From NCBI GenBank assembly GCA_018815245.1, contig JAHIXK010000017.1, positions 124,001-188,000 on the forward strand: a stretch of 64,000 nt of DNA. The letters are read 5' to 3'. The position numbers and the translations under genes were made by a program. The notes under the pieces are model-generated. The model saw nothing but the letters and a program-made list of their open reading frames with translations, ran no database searches and was not told the DNA's origin. Shown piece after piece: positions 50,220 to 58,941 of the stretch; the stretch's first letter is position 1, and every line of letters begins with the position of its first letter. Origin of the DNA: Gammaproteobacteria bacterium. GTDB lineage: Bacteria > Pseudomonadota > Gammaproteobacteria > Burkholderiales > Burkholderiaceae_B.

Positions 50220-51731
50220 TCAAGCAACCCCATTCAAGCTGTATTGCGCCACCAGTTTGCGAAATTCCGCTTCCTGTCGATCCAACTCATCATCACTGTA
50301 ACGCAGCTCGTTTTGCAACACAAACCGAACCTCATTCATGCAGGCCAGGGCCGCAGCGCTGTCCAGAAACAGTGCCCTGCTTCGTCGGGCCAACACATCT
50401 TCAATGGTCACCGCCATTTCTTCCAGCACAGCCTGTGCTATTTCAGCGGCGTTCAGTTCAAGGCACGGGTGCAGGGCACTGCCGGGCTTTCGAAGCGGCA
50501 GGTCATCTTCCAGCCGCATGTGGCGGGTACGGGTGGGCTTGTTGCGCCAGCCTTGCTGCTCACACACCAGATCAATCACCTCCTCGGCCATGCTGCGGTA
50601 CGTGGTCCATTTGCCACCCGTGACGGTAATCAGCCCACTTGGCGCGGTAATTACCGTGTGCTCGCGTGAAATGCTTTTGGTGTTTTGCTTTTCCTCCCCT
50701 GCGCTGACCAGCGGGCGCAAACCAACAAATACACTGCGCACGTCGGCACGCGTGGGCGCGTTGGCCAGGTACTGCCCTGCGGTGTTCAAAATGAAGTCAA
50801 TTTCTTCGGGCAATGCTTCCGGTTCCCAAGGCACATCCTGTCGGGGGGTGTCAGTTGTGCCAATCAGCGTTTTTCCCAACCAGGGCACCACAAACAGCAC
50901 ACGGCCGTCACTGGTTTGGGGCACCAGCAAGGCTTCTTTGCCGGGATAAAAATGTTCGTCCACCACCACGTGCACACCCTGGCTGGGGCTGAGAATAGGC
51001 TTGGATTCTCCTGAATCCATTTTGCGCAATTCATCAACCCACACACCGGTGGCGTTGATTACGGACTTGGCCTTGAAACTGAACTGTTGCCCTGAAAACT
51101 CATCGCGCGCTTGCACGCCTGTAATTTTTTCATCCACTTTCAAAAACCCGGTAACCGGCACGTAGTTAACCGCCACGCCGCCCAGCTTGAACAATGTTTT
51201 CATCAGGGCAATGGCCAAACGCGCATCGTCAAATTGCGCATCAAAATAACGCACCCCCCCTTTCAACTTGCTTTGCGAAATGGTGGGCACGGCCCGCAGC
51301 ACTTCGTTTTTCTTCAGCATCGTGGTGGGCCCAACACCCAACTTGCCCGCCAAAAGGTCGTACATTTTCAGGCCGATCCAATAAAACAGCTTCTGGAAAA
51401 CACTGCGCACAGGGATAACAAACGCAAGGGGTTTGACAAGATTGGGCGCGTTGCGAAGCATGCGACCACGCTCCTCCAGTGCTTCGCGCACCAAACTGAA
51501 ATTGCCTTGGGCCAAATAGCGCACCCCGCCGTGTGCCAGCTTGGTAGCGCGTGAACTGGTGCCTTTGGCGAAATCATGCCCCTCCAACAACAGCACTTTC
51601 AATCCCCGGCTTGCTGCATCCACTGCACTGCCCAAACCTGTTGCACCACCACCAATTACAATCACGTCCCACACATATTCTTCTTGCGCCTTGGTTGTCA
51701 AAACTTCAAGGTGCTTTTTACGACTAAGCAT
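50220..51731 (-). CDS. glpD: Aerobic glycerol-3-phosphate dehydrogenase GlpD
   Basis: This 503-residue flavoprotein has the FAD-binding motif [29 protein letters not shown] (about 25-53), [21 protein letters not shown] and [18 protein letters not shown]. It oxidises glycerol-3-phosphate to dihydroxyacetone phosphate and passes electrons to quinone at the inner membrane. The start overlaps the glpK stop by 8 bp, so the pair is one operon in the pathway order kinase then dehydrogenase. No GlpR or GlpF gene is present here. Confidence 0.95.
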   Translation of the reverse strand: MLSRKKHLEVLTTKAQEEYVWDVIVIGGGATGLGSAVDAASRGLKVLLLEGHDFAKGTSSRATKLAHGGVRYLAQGNFSLVREALEERGRMLRNAPNLVKPLAFVIPVRSVFQKLFYWIGLKMYDLLAGKLGVGPTTMLKKNEVLRAVPTISQSKLKGGVRYFDAQFDDARLAIALMKTLFKLGGVAVNYVPVTGFLKVDEKITGVQARDEFSGQQFSFKAKSVINATGVWVDELRKMDSGESKPILSPSQGVHVVVDEHFYPGKEALLVPQTSDGRVLFVVPWLGKTLIGTTDTPRQDVPWEPEALPEEIDFILNTAGQYLANAPTRADVRSVFVGLRPLVSAGEEKQNTKSISREHTVITAPSGLITVTGGKWTTYRSMAEEVIDLVCEQQGWRNKPTRTRHMRLEDDLPLRKPGSALHPCLELNAAEIAQAVLEEMAVTIEDVLARRSRALFLDSAAALACMNEVRFVLQNELRYSDDELDRQEAEFRKLVAQYSLNGVA

Positions 51732-53214
51732 CTGCCCATCCTTTGGAACGTTCTACCGCGCGGTGCCAGCGATCAAGCAAGGCTCCACGTTCATCAATAC
51801 TCATTTTGGGTTCGAACCGGGCGTCCACCTGCCAATTGGCCAGCAAACTTTCCTCGCTTTCGAACACACCCACCGCCAGGCCCGCCAAATAAGCTGCACC
51901 CAAGGCAGTGGTTTCAGTCACAGTTGGGCGAACCACAGGTACGCCCAACAAATCAGCCTGTATCTGCATCAACAAATCATTGTTGGATGCACCACCATCC
52001 ACGCGCAATTCCCGCAGGGGTTTGGCACCATCGCGCTGCATGGCCTGCACCAAATCCACGGTTTGCAACGCAATGCTTTCCAGTGCGGCACGCGCAATGT
52101 GTGCGCGGTTGGTGCCGCGGGTCATGCCCACCAGCGTGCCGCGCGCATATGGGTCCCAATGCGGTGCGCCCAAGCCGGCAAATGCAGGCACCAAACACAC
52201 ACCATCGGTGTTGGGCACACTGGCAGCAAGGGCTTGAACATCGGCAGATTTCTCGATGATGCCAAGGCCATCGCGCAGCCATTGCACCACAGCCCCTGCC
52301 ATGAACACACTGCCCTCCAGCATGTAACTGGTTTTTCCGTTCACGGTCCAACCCACTGTGGTCAACAACCGGTTGCGGCTTTCAACCAGTTCTCCCCCCG
52401 TGTTCAGCAGCATGAAGCAACCCGTGCCATAGGTGTTTTTCGCTTCACCGGGTTGAAAGGCGGTTTGCCCGAAAGTGGCCGCCTGCTGGTCCCCCGCCAC
52501 ACCCGCAATTGGAATGGGCGAACCCAGCACCGAGGCTTCACACTGCGCAAACACGCCGCTTGATTCAAACACCTGAGGCAACATGCTTTCAGGTATATCG
52601 AACAAGGCCAGCAATTCTTGATCCCACTGCCGGGTTTTAATATTCAACAGCATGCTGCGCGATGCATTGCTGGTGTCTGTGGCATGCACCTGCCCGCCGG
52701 TCAAATTCCAGATCAACCAGCTGTCGATGGTGCCAAAAGCCAATTCACCCGCCTCAGCTTGTGCACGTGCACCGTCCACATGATCAAGAATCCAGTTCAC
52801 CTTGGTTGCGGAAAAATAGGAATCCAGTTCCAGCCCGGTGATGCGGCGAATCAAGGCCGCTTTGCCTCGCTCACGCAGCTTGTCGCAATACAAGGCAGTT
52901 CGCCTGTCTTGCCACACAATTGCGTTGTACACAGGCGCACCCGTGTTGCGGTTCCACACCACGGTGGTTTCACGCTGGTTGGTGATCCCAATGCCGGCAA
53001 TGTCGGAAGGCTGAATACCGGCCTTTTCAATGGCCTGCCTTGCACAGGCCAGTTGCGTGTTCCAGATGTCTGCCGGGCGGTGTTCCACCCAACCGGCTTT
53101 GGGAAAAATCTGCTCGAACTCTTGCTGGCAACTGGCCACCACTTGGGCACGTTCATTGAACACAATGGCGCGCGAACTCGTGGTGCCTTGGTCAAGGGCC
53201 AGGATAAAACCCAT
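51724..53214 (-). CDS. glpK: Glycerol kinase GlpK
   Basis: This 496-residue FGGY-family kinase begins [18 protein letters not shown]. It has [15 protein letters not shown], the glycerol-binding segment [19 protein letters not shown], and the ATP-site [11 protein letters not shown] and [14 protein letters not shown]. It phosphorylates glycerol to glycerol-3-phosphate in the cytosol. GAAGGAGACACACCC precedes the ATG. It overlaps glpD by 8 bp and follows a gamma-glutamylcyclotransferase gene by 18 bp. Confidence 0.97.
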   Translation of the reverse strand: MGFILALDQGTTSSRAIVFNERAQVVASCQQEFEQIFPKAGWVEHRPADIWNTQLACARQAIEKAGIQPSDIAGIGITNQRETTVVWNRNTGAPVYNAIVWQDRRTALYCDKLRERGKAALIRRITGLELDSYFSATKVNWILDHVDGARAQAEAGELAFGTIDSWLIWNLTGGQVHATDTSNASRSMLLNIKTRQWDQELLALFDIPESMLPQVFESSGVFAQCEASVLGSPIPIAGVAGDQQAATFGQTAFQPGEAKNTYGTGCFMLLNTGGELVESRNRLLTTVGWTVNGKTSYMLEGSVFMAGAVVQWLRDGLGIIEKSADVQALAASVPNTDGVCLVPAFAGLGAPHWDPYARGTLVGMTRGTNRAHIARAALESIALQTVDLVQAMQRDGAKPLRELRVDGGASNNDLLMQIQADLLGVPVVRPTVTETTALGAAYLAGLAVGVFESEESLLANWQVDARFEPKMSIDERGALLDRWHRAVERSKGWADA

Positions 53215-53232
53215 GGGTGTGTCTCCTTCTTT

Positions 53233-53682
53233 TTATTTTCTTTGGCCGGTGCTGTTCCAGTTGCCCACATGGCGATCCAGAAAAGCCTGCAGGCCTTCGG
53301 CTTCAAATTGGCTCACACTCCACAATTCATGGGTCAACGCCGCAGGGTTCAACCAGATGTAGGTGTCAACTTTCATGGTTTCACCGCTGGTATTCAGGGT
53401 CACTGAAATTTCCTTGCGTGCGTATTCCGGCCCTTCAAATTCATCCAGCCGCTTCAAGTCTTCATGCAACACATCAAGCCACAGCAAACCCTGCACCTGC
53501 GTACCAGCGTTTTCCACCATCGCCGGGTAGGTTTCACCGGGCACGGCATGGCGCTGGAAACCTTTGGCAATCGCATTCTGGCATGGGTATACACCCTTGA
53601 CGACCTGCGCCCACACGGGCAAATACATCAACGATCCGTACACAAAAACATGTCGGTGGTCTTGCTCAAATTCCGAGCCCAT
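53233..53682 (-). CDS. Gamma-glutamylcyclotransferase-like (AIG2/GGACT fold) protein
   Basis: This 149-residue protein has the substrate-site motif VFVYGSLMYLPVW (about 12-24), GLLWLDVLHEDLKRLDEFEGPEYARKEI with the presumed catalytic Glu in DEFEG (about 80), and DTYIWL. Family members release 5-oxoproline from gamma-glutamyl amines or peptides. It lies 18 bp before glpK on the same strand and is likely in the same transcript, though a functional link to glycerol use is not obvious. Confidence 0.85.
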   Translation of the reverse strand: MGSEFEQDHRHVFVYGSLMYLPVWAQVVKGVYPCQNAIAKGFQRHAVPGETYPAMVENAGTQVQGLLWLDVLHEDLKRLDEFEGPEYARKEISVTLNTSGETMKVDTYIWLNPAALTHELWSVSQFEAEGLQAFLDRHVGNWNSTGQRK

Positions 53683-53735
53683 GCGATGTTACCTTTTCAA
53701 ATGAAAACCATTAAAAATGCCTGTGTGGAGACAAA

Positions 53736-54509
53736 ATGAAAACAACAACAGACCTGTTCAATTTACAAGATAAGGTGGCATTGGTCACGGGTGGAACACG
53801 TGGAATTGGTTTGGCCTGTGCAGAATTGCTTGCATCCAAGGGTGCCACGGTGATCATTTCCAGCAGAAAACAAGACGCCTGCGAACAAATTGCCGCGCAA
53901 TTTCAAGCAGATGGATTGAACGCCGTCCCCATGGCCTGCCACTTGGGGGAAATGGATCAAATTGAGGCGCTGTACCAACAAATCGAGGCCAGGTTCGGAA
54001 AGCTGGATATTCTGGTCAACAACGGCGCGACCAATCCGCACTTTGGTCCAATTTACGACACCGACCTGGCTGCGTTTCAAAAAACCTGCGATGTGAACAT
54101 TCGTGGCTACTTTTACATGAGCAGCCACGGTTGCAAACTGATGGCCAAAAATGACGGCGGCAGCATTGTCAATGTGGCGTCGGTCAATGGTGTTATCCCC
54201 GGCCTGTACCAAGGCATTTATTCCATCACCAAAGCAGCGGTTATTTCAATGACCAAAGCCTTCGCCAAAGAATGTGCGCCGATGAAAGTGCGCGTGAACG
54301 CCCTGCTGCCTGGCGCCACGGACACCAAATTTGCATCGGCGTTGGTTCACAACGACGCCATTCGCAGCGCCCTGCTTCAGCATGTCCCCATGAACCGTGT
54401 CGCCCAGCCCAGCGAAATGGCGGGCACGGTGCTGTACCTGGCTTCTGAGGCGTCCAGCTACACCACCGGGGCCTGCATCAATGTCGATGGTGGTTATTTG
54501 GTGGTTTGA
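53736..54509 (+). CDS. Short-chain dehydrogenase/reductase
   Basis: This 257-residue classical SDR has DKVALVTGGTRGIGLACAELL (cofactor site, about 11-31), ILVNNGATN (about 90), the catalytic Ser in NVASVNGVIPG (about 145) and YSITKAAVISMT (Tyr/Lys, about 158-162). It ends in the FabG-like TGACINVDGGYLVV. It may act on a 3-hydroxyacyl or other alcohol. GGAGACAAA precedes the ATG. Its 3' end overlaps the 3' end of an opposing SDR pseudogene by 16 bp. Confidence 0.92.
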   Translation: MKTTTDLFNLQDKVALVTGGTRGIGLACAELLASKGATVIISSRKQDACEQIAAQFQADGLNAVPMACHLGEMDQIEALYQQIEARFGKLDILVNNGATNPHFGPIYDTDLAAFQKTCDVNIRGYFYMSSHGCKLMAKNDGGSIVNVASVNGVIPGLYQGIYSITKAAVISMTKAFAKECAPMKVRVNALLPGATDTKFASALVHNDAIRSALLQHVPMNRVAQPSEMAGTVLYLASEASSYTTGACINVDGGYLVV

Positions 54510-54866
54510 ATGCCCTTGAACGGCACCAGCCGTGATCCCCACCAAAGCCGTGCAGCATTGTTGCCGTACACAATGCGCGGTTCGTTTTTCTTGATGCACT
54601 TGAGCACGTATTCGCAAATTTCATCGGACGGTGTGGTCAAAAACTTCCTGGCAAATTTTCATGTTCTGGCTTGTTGGCAATGTAGGTGTTAATGCCACCG
54701 GGGTGAACCAGATGCACCTGCACTTTGCTGTTGGAAAGCTCAACCATCAACGATTCTGTAAAGAATCGGAATTGCCGGGCGTACCCACCAAACCAAAAAT
54801 GCTCGACACATTCACCACTGCCCCCGCGCCGGTGATTACCAGCACTTTGTTATTGGAGTTTTTCAT
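54494..54866 (-). pseudogene. SDR pseudogene with internal deletions and frameshifts
   Basis: On the minus strand from the ATG at 54866 (ribosome site GGAG intact), the frame reads MKNSNNKVLVITGAG, then jumps directly to AVVNVSSIFGLVGTPGNSD and stops near 54747. The next frame continues TESLMVELSNSKVQVHLVHPGG and NTYIANKPEHENLPGSF. A third frame finishes TPSDEICEYVLKCIKKNEP, then RIVYGNNAARLWWGSRLVP, and a TAA at 54494-54496. Together these are the two ends of a SDR of about 280 residues that has lost most of its Rossmann core and the catalytic Tyr-Lys region. It is clearly non-functional as an enzyme. Confidence 0.85.
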
Positions 54867-54925
54867 GTTGCGGCTCCTTCGCCTGCCGGTTTGACGGGAT
54901 TGATTTCATGGCATTGAATGTATAT

Positions 54926-54945
54926 TTGACAACATTCATTGTCAA
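54926..54945. promoter_or_regulatory. Perfect inverted repeat upstream of the SDR pseudogene and FecR-like gene
   Basis: TTGACAA-CATTCA-TTGTCAA is a 7 bp perfect dyad with a 6-base spacer, typical in size for a TetR-type operator, 60 bp before the pseudogene start. It may be a leftover operator or may now act on the rightward gene. Two copies of AATTGGAGG (54959-54967 and 54983-54991) follow. Confidence 0.4.
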
Positions 54946-55083
54946 TTACAAATTAATCAATTGGAGGTACATACATCCCCCTAATTGGAGGATTAAAAAA
55001 CCGGAAAACCGGCAAACTTGCAGCATATTTCGGCCAAATTGCCAGAAATCCCCCAATCAAATAAAAAAACAAGGAGCAAACCC

Positions 55084-56271
55084 ATGGACGCACCCAAGGC
55101 ATTCATCAAAAACATTGAAGGCGATGTCAGCGTGAGCCGCAATGGCGAAGTTGTAAATGTTAAAGCCGGCGACTTTCTGTTGCCAGGCGATGAAGTAGCC
55201 ACAGGCGACACAGGTCGACTTTCGCTTGAATTTCCGGGAACAGAAGGCCAAATTCCGGCAGCAGGCGTGATGACAGCCAATGGCAAACTGACCTTGGGCG
55301 AACAAACAGGTGCAAACGGTCAACAAATTGTGGTGATCGAGGATGGCGAATGCTTTGAATTCACCACCGAACTGGCCGAGAACTCCGCTGCCGCAGAAGG
55401 TGGTGCGGTTTCGGGTCTTTTTGGCGCTGGTTTGCTGGGCGCAGGCAGCGGCTCCATTGCGGGTGCAGGTGCTTTGGCAGCGGGCGCATTTTTGGCCAGT
55501 GGTTCAGGCGACTCCAGTTCAGGCGATACTGAAACAGGCAGCAGTGCCACAGGTATTAACGGCATTGGTGATGGCTCAGGTTTGGGCACAGGTGAATTTT
55601 CATCAGAAGACAGCCCCCAAAGCCTGGAAGAATTCAGCAATGAGAACCTGACCCAGGACAATCTGGAACAAAGCGTGATTGAGCCCATTCAAACGGCTGG
55701 CAACGCAAGCCAGAATAACCCTGAGTCCACACCCGACAACATTGCAGTGGGGGGCGAACAAATTACTTTGGCGGGTCTGGAAAACGTGCACGACGCCCTG
55801 GTTGCCACAACAGGCGAAGGTACTCCACAGGCTGATCTGATTCAACAATTGGTGGATGGTGTGAACGAAACACCGCTGGGCGAACCCTTGAGCCCGGCCA
55901 CCACACCATTGGCAGACGCCGTAAACACTGATCTTGGCCTGGACACCCTGATTGCAGCAATGCCCAACGTAGACCCTACTGAAGGTGGCTTGGTCAGCAG
56001 CATCGTCGACCTGGCCGACGACATTACCCAACCAATCAGCCAACAGGTCGAGCCCTACGACCAATTGATGGAAGAACTGAAAGACGCTGCCGCCGAGATA
56101 GACACGGCACTGGACAGCATGCTGAGCCAGGTCAACACCGAAGTACCATCGACCGACATCGCGGAGGGGGATCTGCTGGGCACACTAAGCACTGGTATTT
56201 CTTCCACCGCAGATTCCCTGGGTGGCGAATCCGCGGGCTTGCCGGTTGATCCGGCAAGTGGGCTGGTCTGA
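55084..56271 (+). CDS. FecR-like / adhesin retention-module-like protein with Gly-Ala linker
   Basis: From the ATG at 55084 (AAGGAGC ribosome site) the 395-residue acidic protein starts with a beta-rich FecR-like domain (NIEGDVSVSRNGEVVNVKAGDFLLPGDEVATGDTGRLSLEF, about 10-50). That domain resembles the N-terminal module of LapA/BapA-type giant type I-secreted adhesins. A Gly/Ala-rich hydrophobic segment follows (LFGAGLLGAGSGSIAGAGALAAGAFLAS, about 118-146), then an Asp/Glu/Thr/Ser-rich region to the end. There is no signal peptide, no RTX repeats and no type I secretion gene nearby. It could be a short adhesin relative or a stand-alone surface protein. Confidence 0.6.
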   Translation: MDAPKAFIKNIEGDVSVSRNGEVVNVKAGDFLLPGDEVATGDTGRLSLEFPGTEGQIPAAGVMTANGKLTLGEQTGANGQQIVVIEDGECFEFTTELAENSAAAEGGAVSGLFGAGLLGAGSGSIAGAGALAAGAFLASGSGDSSSGDTETGSSATGINGIGDGSGLGTGEFSSEDSPQSLEEFSNENLTQDNLEQSVIEPIQTAGNASQNNPESTPDNIAVGGEQITLAGLENVHDALVATTGEGTPQADLIQQLVDGVNETPLGEPLSPATTPLADAVNTDLGLDTLIAAMPNVDPTEGGLVSSIVDLADDITQPISQQVEPYDQLMEELKDAAAEIDTALDSMLSQVNTEVPSTDIAEGDLLGTLSTGISSTADSLGGESAGLPVDPASGLV

Positions 56272-56284
56272 TTTTTGTAAAAAC

Positions 56285-56374
56285 TGGCGGAGAAGGAGGG
56301 ATTCGAACCCTCGAAGAGGTTGCCCCCTTACCTGATTTCGAGTCAGGCCGATTCAGCCGCTCTCGCACTTCTCC
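56285..56374 (-). tRNA. tRNA-Ser (anticodon CGA)
   Basis: The minus strand reads GGAGAAG...CTTCTCC with G discriminator and encoded CCA. The anticodon loop CTCGAAA sits in the stem CTGA/TCAG, a long variable arm (GTAAGGGGGCAACCTCTTC region) follows, and the T-arm is GGGTTCGAATCCC. The length of 90 nt and the class II arm fit tRNA-Ser reading UCG. Confidence 0.95.
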
Positions 56375-56430
56375 GTGAAGGCGGATTATAGCTTAGGATT
56401 CGCGCGCATCAGAAGTAAACACATCAAACC

Positions 56431-56529
56431 GGTGCATGCACCACTTCAATCAAAACCGGCGCACCGATTTATTTGGTGCGCCGCACCAAACACGCCCCTC
56501 GCACCAAAATTAACGTCATTTCTGGCACC
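56431..56529. promoter_or_regulatory. Candidate NtrC enhancer cluster upstream of the nitrate ABC operon
   Basis: GGTGC occurs at 56431 and 56475, and GCACC at 56438, 56461, 56483, 56501 and 56525. They include a 19 bp perfect palindrome TTTGGTGCG-C-CGCACCAAA (56472-56490) and GCGCACC-N9-GGTGCGC (56459-56481). NtrC sites are built from GCACC/GGTGC half-sites, and this cluster lies 65-165 bp before the predicted start of transcription. The half-site spacing differs from the enterobacterial N5 arrangement. Confidence 0.6.
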
Positions 56530-56569
56530 GATTTAAGACAATTTCATCCCCATGCACTTCTTTTTTGCA

Positions 56570-56585
56570 TGGCACACATTCTGCT
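56570..56585 (+). promoter_or_regulatory. Sigma-54 (-24/-12) promoter of the nitrate ABC operon
   Basis: TGGCACACATTCTGCT has GG (56571-72) and GC (56583-84) exactly 12 bases apart and matches the core TGGCAC-N5-TTGC with one mismatch. Transcription would begin near 56596, about 140 nt before the start codon. Confidence 0.72.
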
Positions 56586-56654
56586 AAATGTGACGTGAGA
56601 CCTTTGCCAACGACGGATCGGGTCACACGCTTTTTAGTAAAGAAGTACTGGACA

Positions 56655-56706
56655 ACGGCGTCCATCCCTACTTGCAGGGCAGGTATGGCGATGTGCGCCG
56701 TTTTTT
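56655..56706 (+). terminator. Leader terminator-like hairpin before the nitrate ABC operon
   Basis: ACGGCG (56655-56660) pairs with CGCCGT (56696-56701), with inner helices CCAT/ATGG and CCCT/AGGG, followed by TTTTTT. A shorter GGCG-ATGTG-CGCC stem ends at the same T-run. It lies between the sigma-54 promoter and the ATG at 56737, so it must be read through for expression, as in NasT-controlled nas leaders. Confidence 0.6.
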
Positions 56707-56736
56707 CTTGGGTTGATCTTTCAAGGACGCACGAAC

Positions 56737-58056
56737 ATGAGCAACAAACCAACTGACAAAAAACCTGAGTTGTCGGAAACACGCCGCACATTCATCAAAC
56801 AATCTGCTGCGGTTTGGGGCTCCACCCTGCTGGCAGGTTTCGGCGCACCATCGATTGTGATGGCGCAGTCCACCAAACTGGAAACAACCAAAGCCAAGTT
56901 GGGATTCATTGCACTTTCTGATGCTGCACCGTTGTTTGTGGCAGATGAAAAAGGTTTCTTCAAAAAACACGGCATGACCGATGTGGAAGTGTTGAAACAA
57001 TCTTCCTGGGGCACCACACGAGACAACCTTGTACTGGGTTCAGCAGGCAACGGCATTGACGGTGCGCACATCCTAACCCCCATGCCCTACCTGCTCACCA
57101 CGGGTGCCATTACCACCAACAACATTCCAGTACCCATGGTAATTTTGTGCCGCCTGAACCTGGATGGCCAAGGCATCTCGGTCAGCAACGAATACAAAGA
57201 CCTGAAAGTGGGCACCAACGCCACTGAATTCAAAGCTGCGCTGGCGGCAAAAAAAGGCGGCGGCAAGGCAGTGAATGCAGCCATGACATTCCCGGGCGGC
57301 ACGCACGACCTGTGGCTTCGTTACTGGATGGCCTCTGCCGGCATCGACCCCAACAGCAGCGTGTCAACCATTGTGGTTCCTCCACCCCAAATGGTCGCCA
57401 ACATGAAAGTGGGCAGCATGGACACCTTCTGCGTGGGTGAACCCTGGAACCTGCAGTTAATTCACCAGAAAATAGGCTACACCGCGGTAACCACTGGTGA
57501 GCTGTGGAACAACCACCCCGAGAAAGCACTGGGCATGCGTGCTGACTATGTGCAGGCCAACCCCAATGCCAGCAAGGCAATTCTGAAAGCTGTAATGGAA
57601 GCGCAAATGTTCTGCGACGACCCGGCCAACAAAGATGAAGTAGCAAAAATCTGCTCACAGCGCCGCTGGATCAATGCCCCAGTGGGCGACATCATTGACC
57701 GCATGAAAGGCGACATGGACTATGGCACTGGCCGCGTGGAAGAAAAGAGCAAACACCTCATGAAGTACTGGAGCAACCAGGCCTCTTATCCATTCCAAAG
57801 TCACGACTTGTGGTTTATCACCGAGAACCAACGTTGGGGCTACCTGCCCAGCAAGCTGGACACCAACGCACTAATCAAGAAAGTGAACCGCGAAGACATC
57901 TGGAGAACCGCCGCGAAGGAACTGGGGATTGCCGCCAAAGACATTCCGGCCAGCACATCGCGCGGCGTCGAGAAATTCTTCGACGGCAAAGTGTTTGATC
58001 CAAAAAACCCCAAGGCGTACCTCGACAGCTTGACCATTAAGGCGATGAAATCATGA
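56737..58056 (+). CDS. nrtA: Nitrate-type ABC transporter, substrate-binding protein (NrtA/CmpA family)
   Basis: The ATG at 56737 follows AAGGA. The 439-residue protein has a Tat-type signal (ETRRTFIKQSAAVWGSTLLAGFGAPSIVMA) and the NrtA fold: KLGFIALSDAAPLFVADEKGFFKKHGM (about 52-78), AMTFPGGTHDLWLRYWMASAGIDP (about 185) and FCVGEPWN (about 232). The family binds nitrate, nitrite, bicarbonate or cyanate. Nitrate is favoured because of the sigma-54/NtrC-like control. It is exported and loosely held at the membrane. Its stop overlaps the permease start. Confidence 0.88.
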   Translation: MSNKPTDKKPELSETRRTFIKQSAAVWGSTLLAGFGAPSIVMAQSTKLETTKAKLGFIALSDAAPLFVADEKGFFKKHGMTDVEVLKQSSWGTTRDNLVLGSAGNGIDGAHILTPMPYLLTTGAITTNNIPVPMVILCRLNLDGQGISVSNEYKDLKVGTNATEFKAALAAKKGGGKAVNAAMTFPGGTHDLWLRYWMASAGIDPNSSVSTIVVPPPQMVANMKVGSMDTFCVGEPWNLQLIHQKIGYTAVTTGELWNNHPEKALGMRADYVQANPNASKAILKAVMEAQMFCDDPANKDEVAKICSQRRWINAPVGDIIDRMKGDMDYGTGRVEEKSKHLMKYWSNQASYPFQSHDLWFITENQRWGYLPSKLDTNALIKKVNREDIWRTAAKELGIAAKDIPASTSRGVEKFFDGKVFDPKNPKAYLDSLTIKAMKS

Positions 58057-58919
58057 TGAACAGCGACACACTTGAGCGACTACAAACCACCCCAAAAGTG
58101 AAAAGCAAACCTTTTGTTGAGACTGCCGCCTTCAAGCAATTGAAGGAGAGCATGGGGAAGATTGTTCCTCCCATTGTGATCATGAGCATTTTGTTGTTGA
58201 TCTGGGAAATCATGTGCAGTGGCGAAGGTGCGCGCCTTCCCGGCCCCAGCAAAGTGATCAGCGATACCTGGGAATTGATCACCAACCCGTTTTACAACAA
58301 CGGTGGCAGCGACGTGGGCATGGCCTGGCAAATTCTAGCCAGCCTTGAACGCGTGGCCATGGGGTACAGCCTGGCTGTTGTGGTGGGTGTTGCGCTGGGC
58401 GTGTTGGTGGGCCAGTCCACCTGGGCTTTGCGTGGTCTTGACCCACTGTTTCAAGTGTTGCGCACCGTGCCACCACTGGCCTGGTTGCCATTGTCACTGG
58501 CTGGTTTTCAGGACGGAAACCCGTCGGCGATTTTCGTGATTTTCATCACGGCAATTTGGCCCATCATCATCAACACCTCGGTGGGCATTCGCAACATTCC
58601 CGAGGACTACCGAAACGTGTCACGGGTTATCCAGCACAACGGCATCGAGTACTTCTGGAAAATCATGTCGCCTGCCGCAGCGCCCTATATTTTCTCGGGT
58701 CTTCGAATTGGTGTGGGCCTTAGCTGGCTGGCCATTGTTGCCGCAGAAATGCTGATTGGTGGCGTGGGCATTGGCTTCTTTATCTGGGACGCCTGGAACA
58801 GTTCACTGATCAGCGACATTGTTCTGGCACTGGTGTACGTGGGCATTGTTGGTTTCATCCTCGACCGCTGCGTGGCCTGGGTTGGCAACAAGATTACTCG
58901 CGGCACTTCCGCTGCTTAA
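58053..58919 (+). CDS. nrtB: Nitrate-type ABC transporter permease
   Basis: This 288-residue inner-membrane permease has about six helices and the EAA-like loop NTSVGIRNIPEDYRNVSRVIQHNGIEYFWKIMSPAAAPYIFSGLRIGVGLSWLAIVAAEML (about 170-230). It belongs to the SsuC/TauC/NrtB group. The start overlaps the binding-protein stop (ATGA). The ATPase follows after 22 bp. Confidence 0.92.
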   Translation: MMNSDTLERLQTTPKVKSKPFVETAAFKQLKESMGKIVPPIVIMSILLLIWEIMCSGEGARLPGPSKVISDTWELITNPFYNNGGSDVGMAWQILASLERVAMGYSLAVVVGVALGVLVGQSTWALRGLDPLFQVLRTVPPLAWLPLSLAGFQDGNPSAIFVIFITAIWPIIINTSVGIRNIPEDYRNVSRVIQHNGIEYFWKIMSPAAAPYIFSGLRIGVGLSWLAIVAAEMLIGGVGIGFFIWDAWNSSLISDIVLALVYVGIVGFILDRCVAWVGNKITRGTSAA

Positions 58920-58941
58920 GACAGAACACAAGGAGTTAAAA

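Noticed and set aside
50071-56374. tRNA-flanked genomic island between tRNA-Arg and tRNA-Ser
   Set aside because: There is no integrase, no duplicated tRNA 3' end seen as an attachment site, and the genes between are ordinary metabolic genes.
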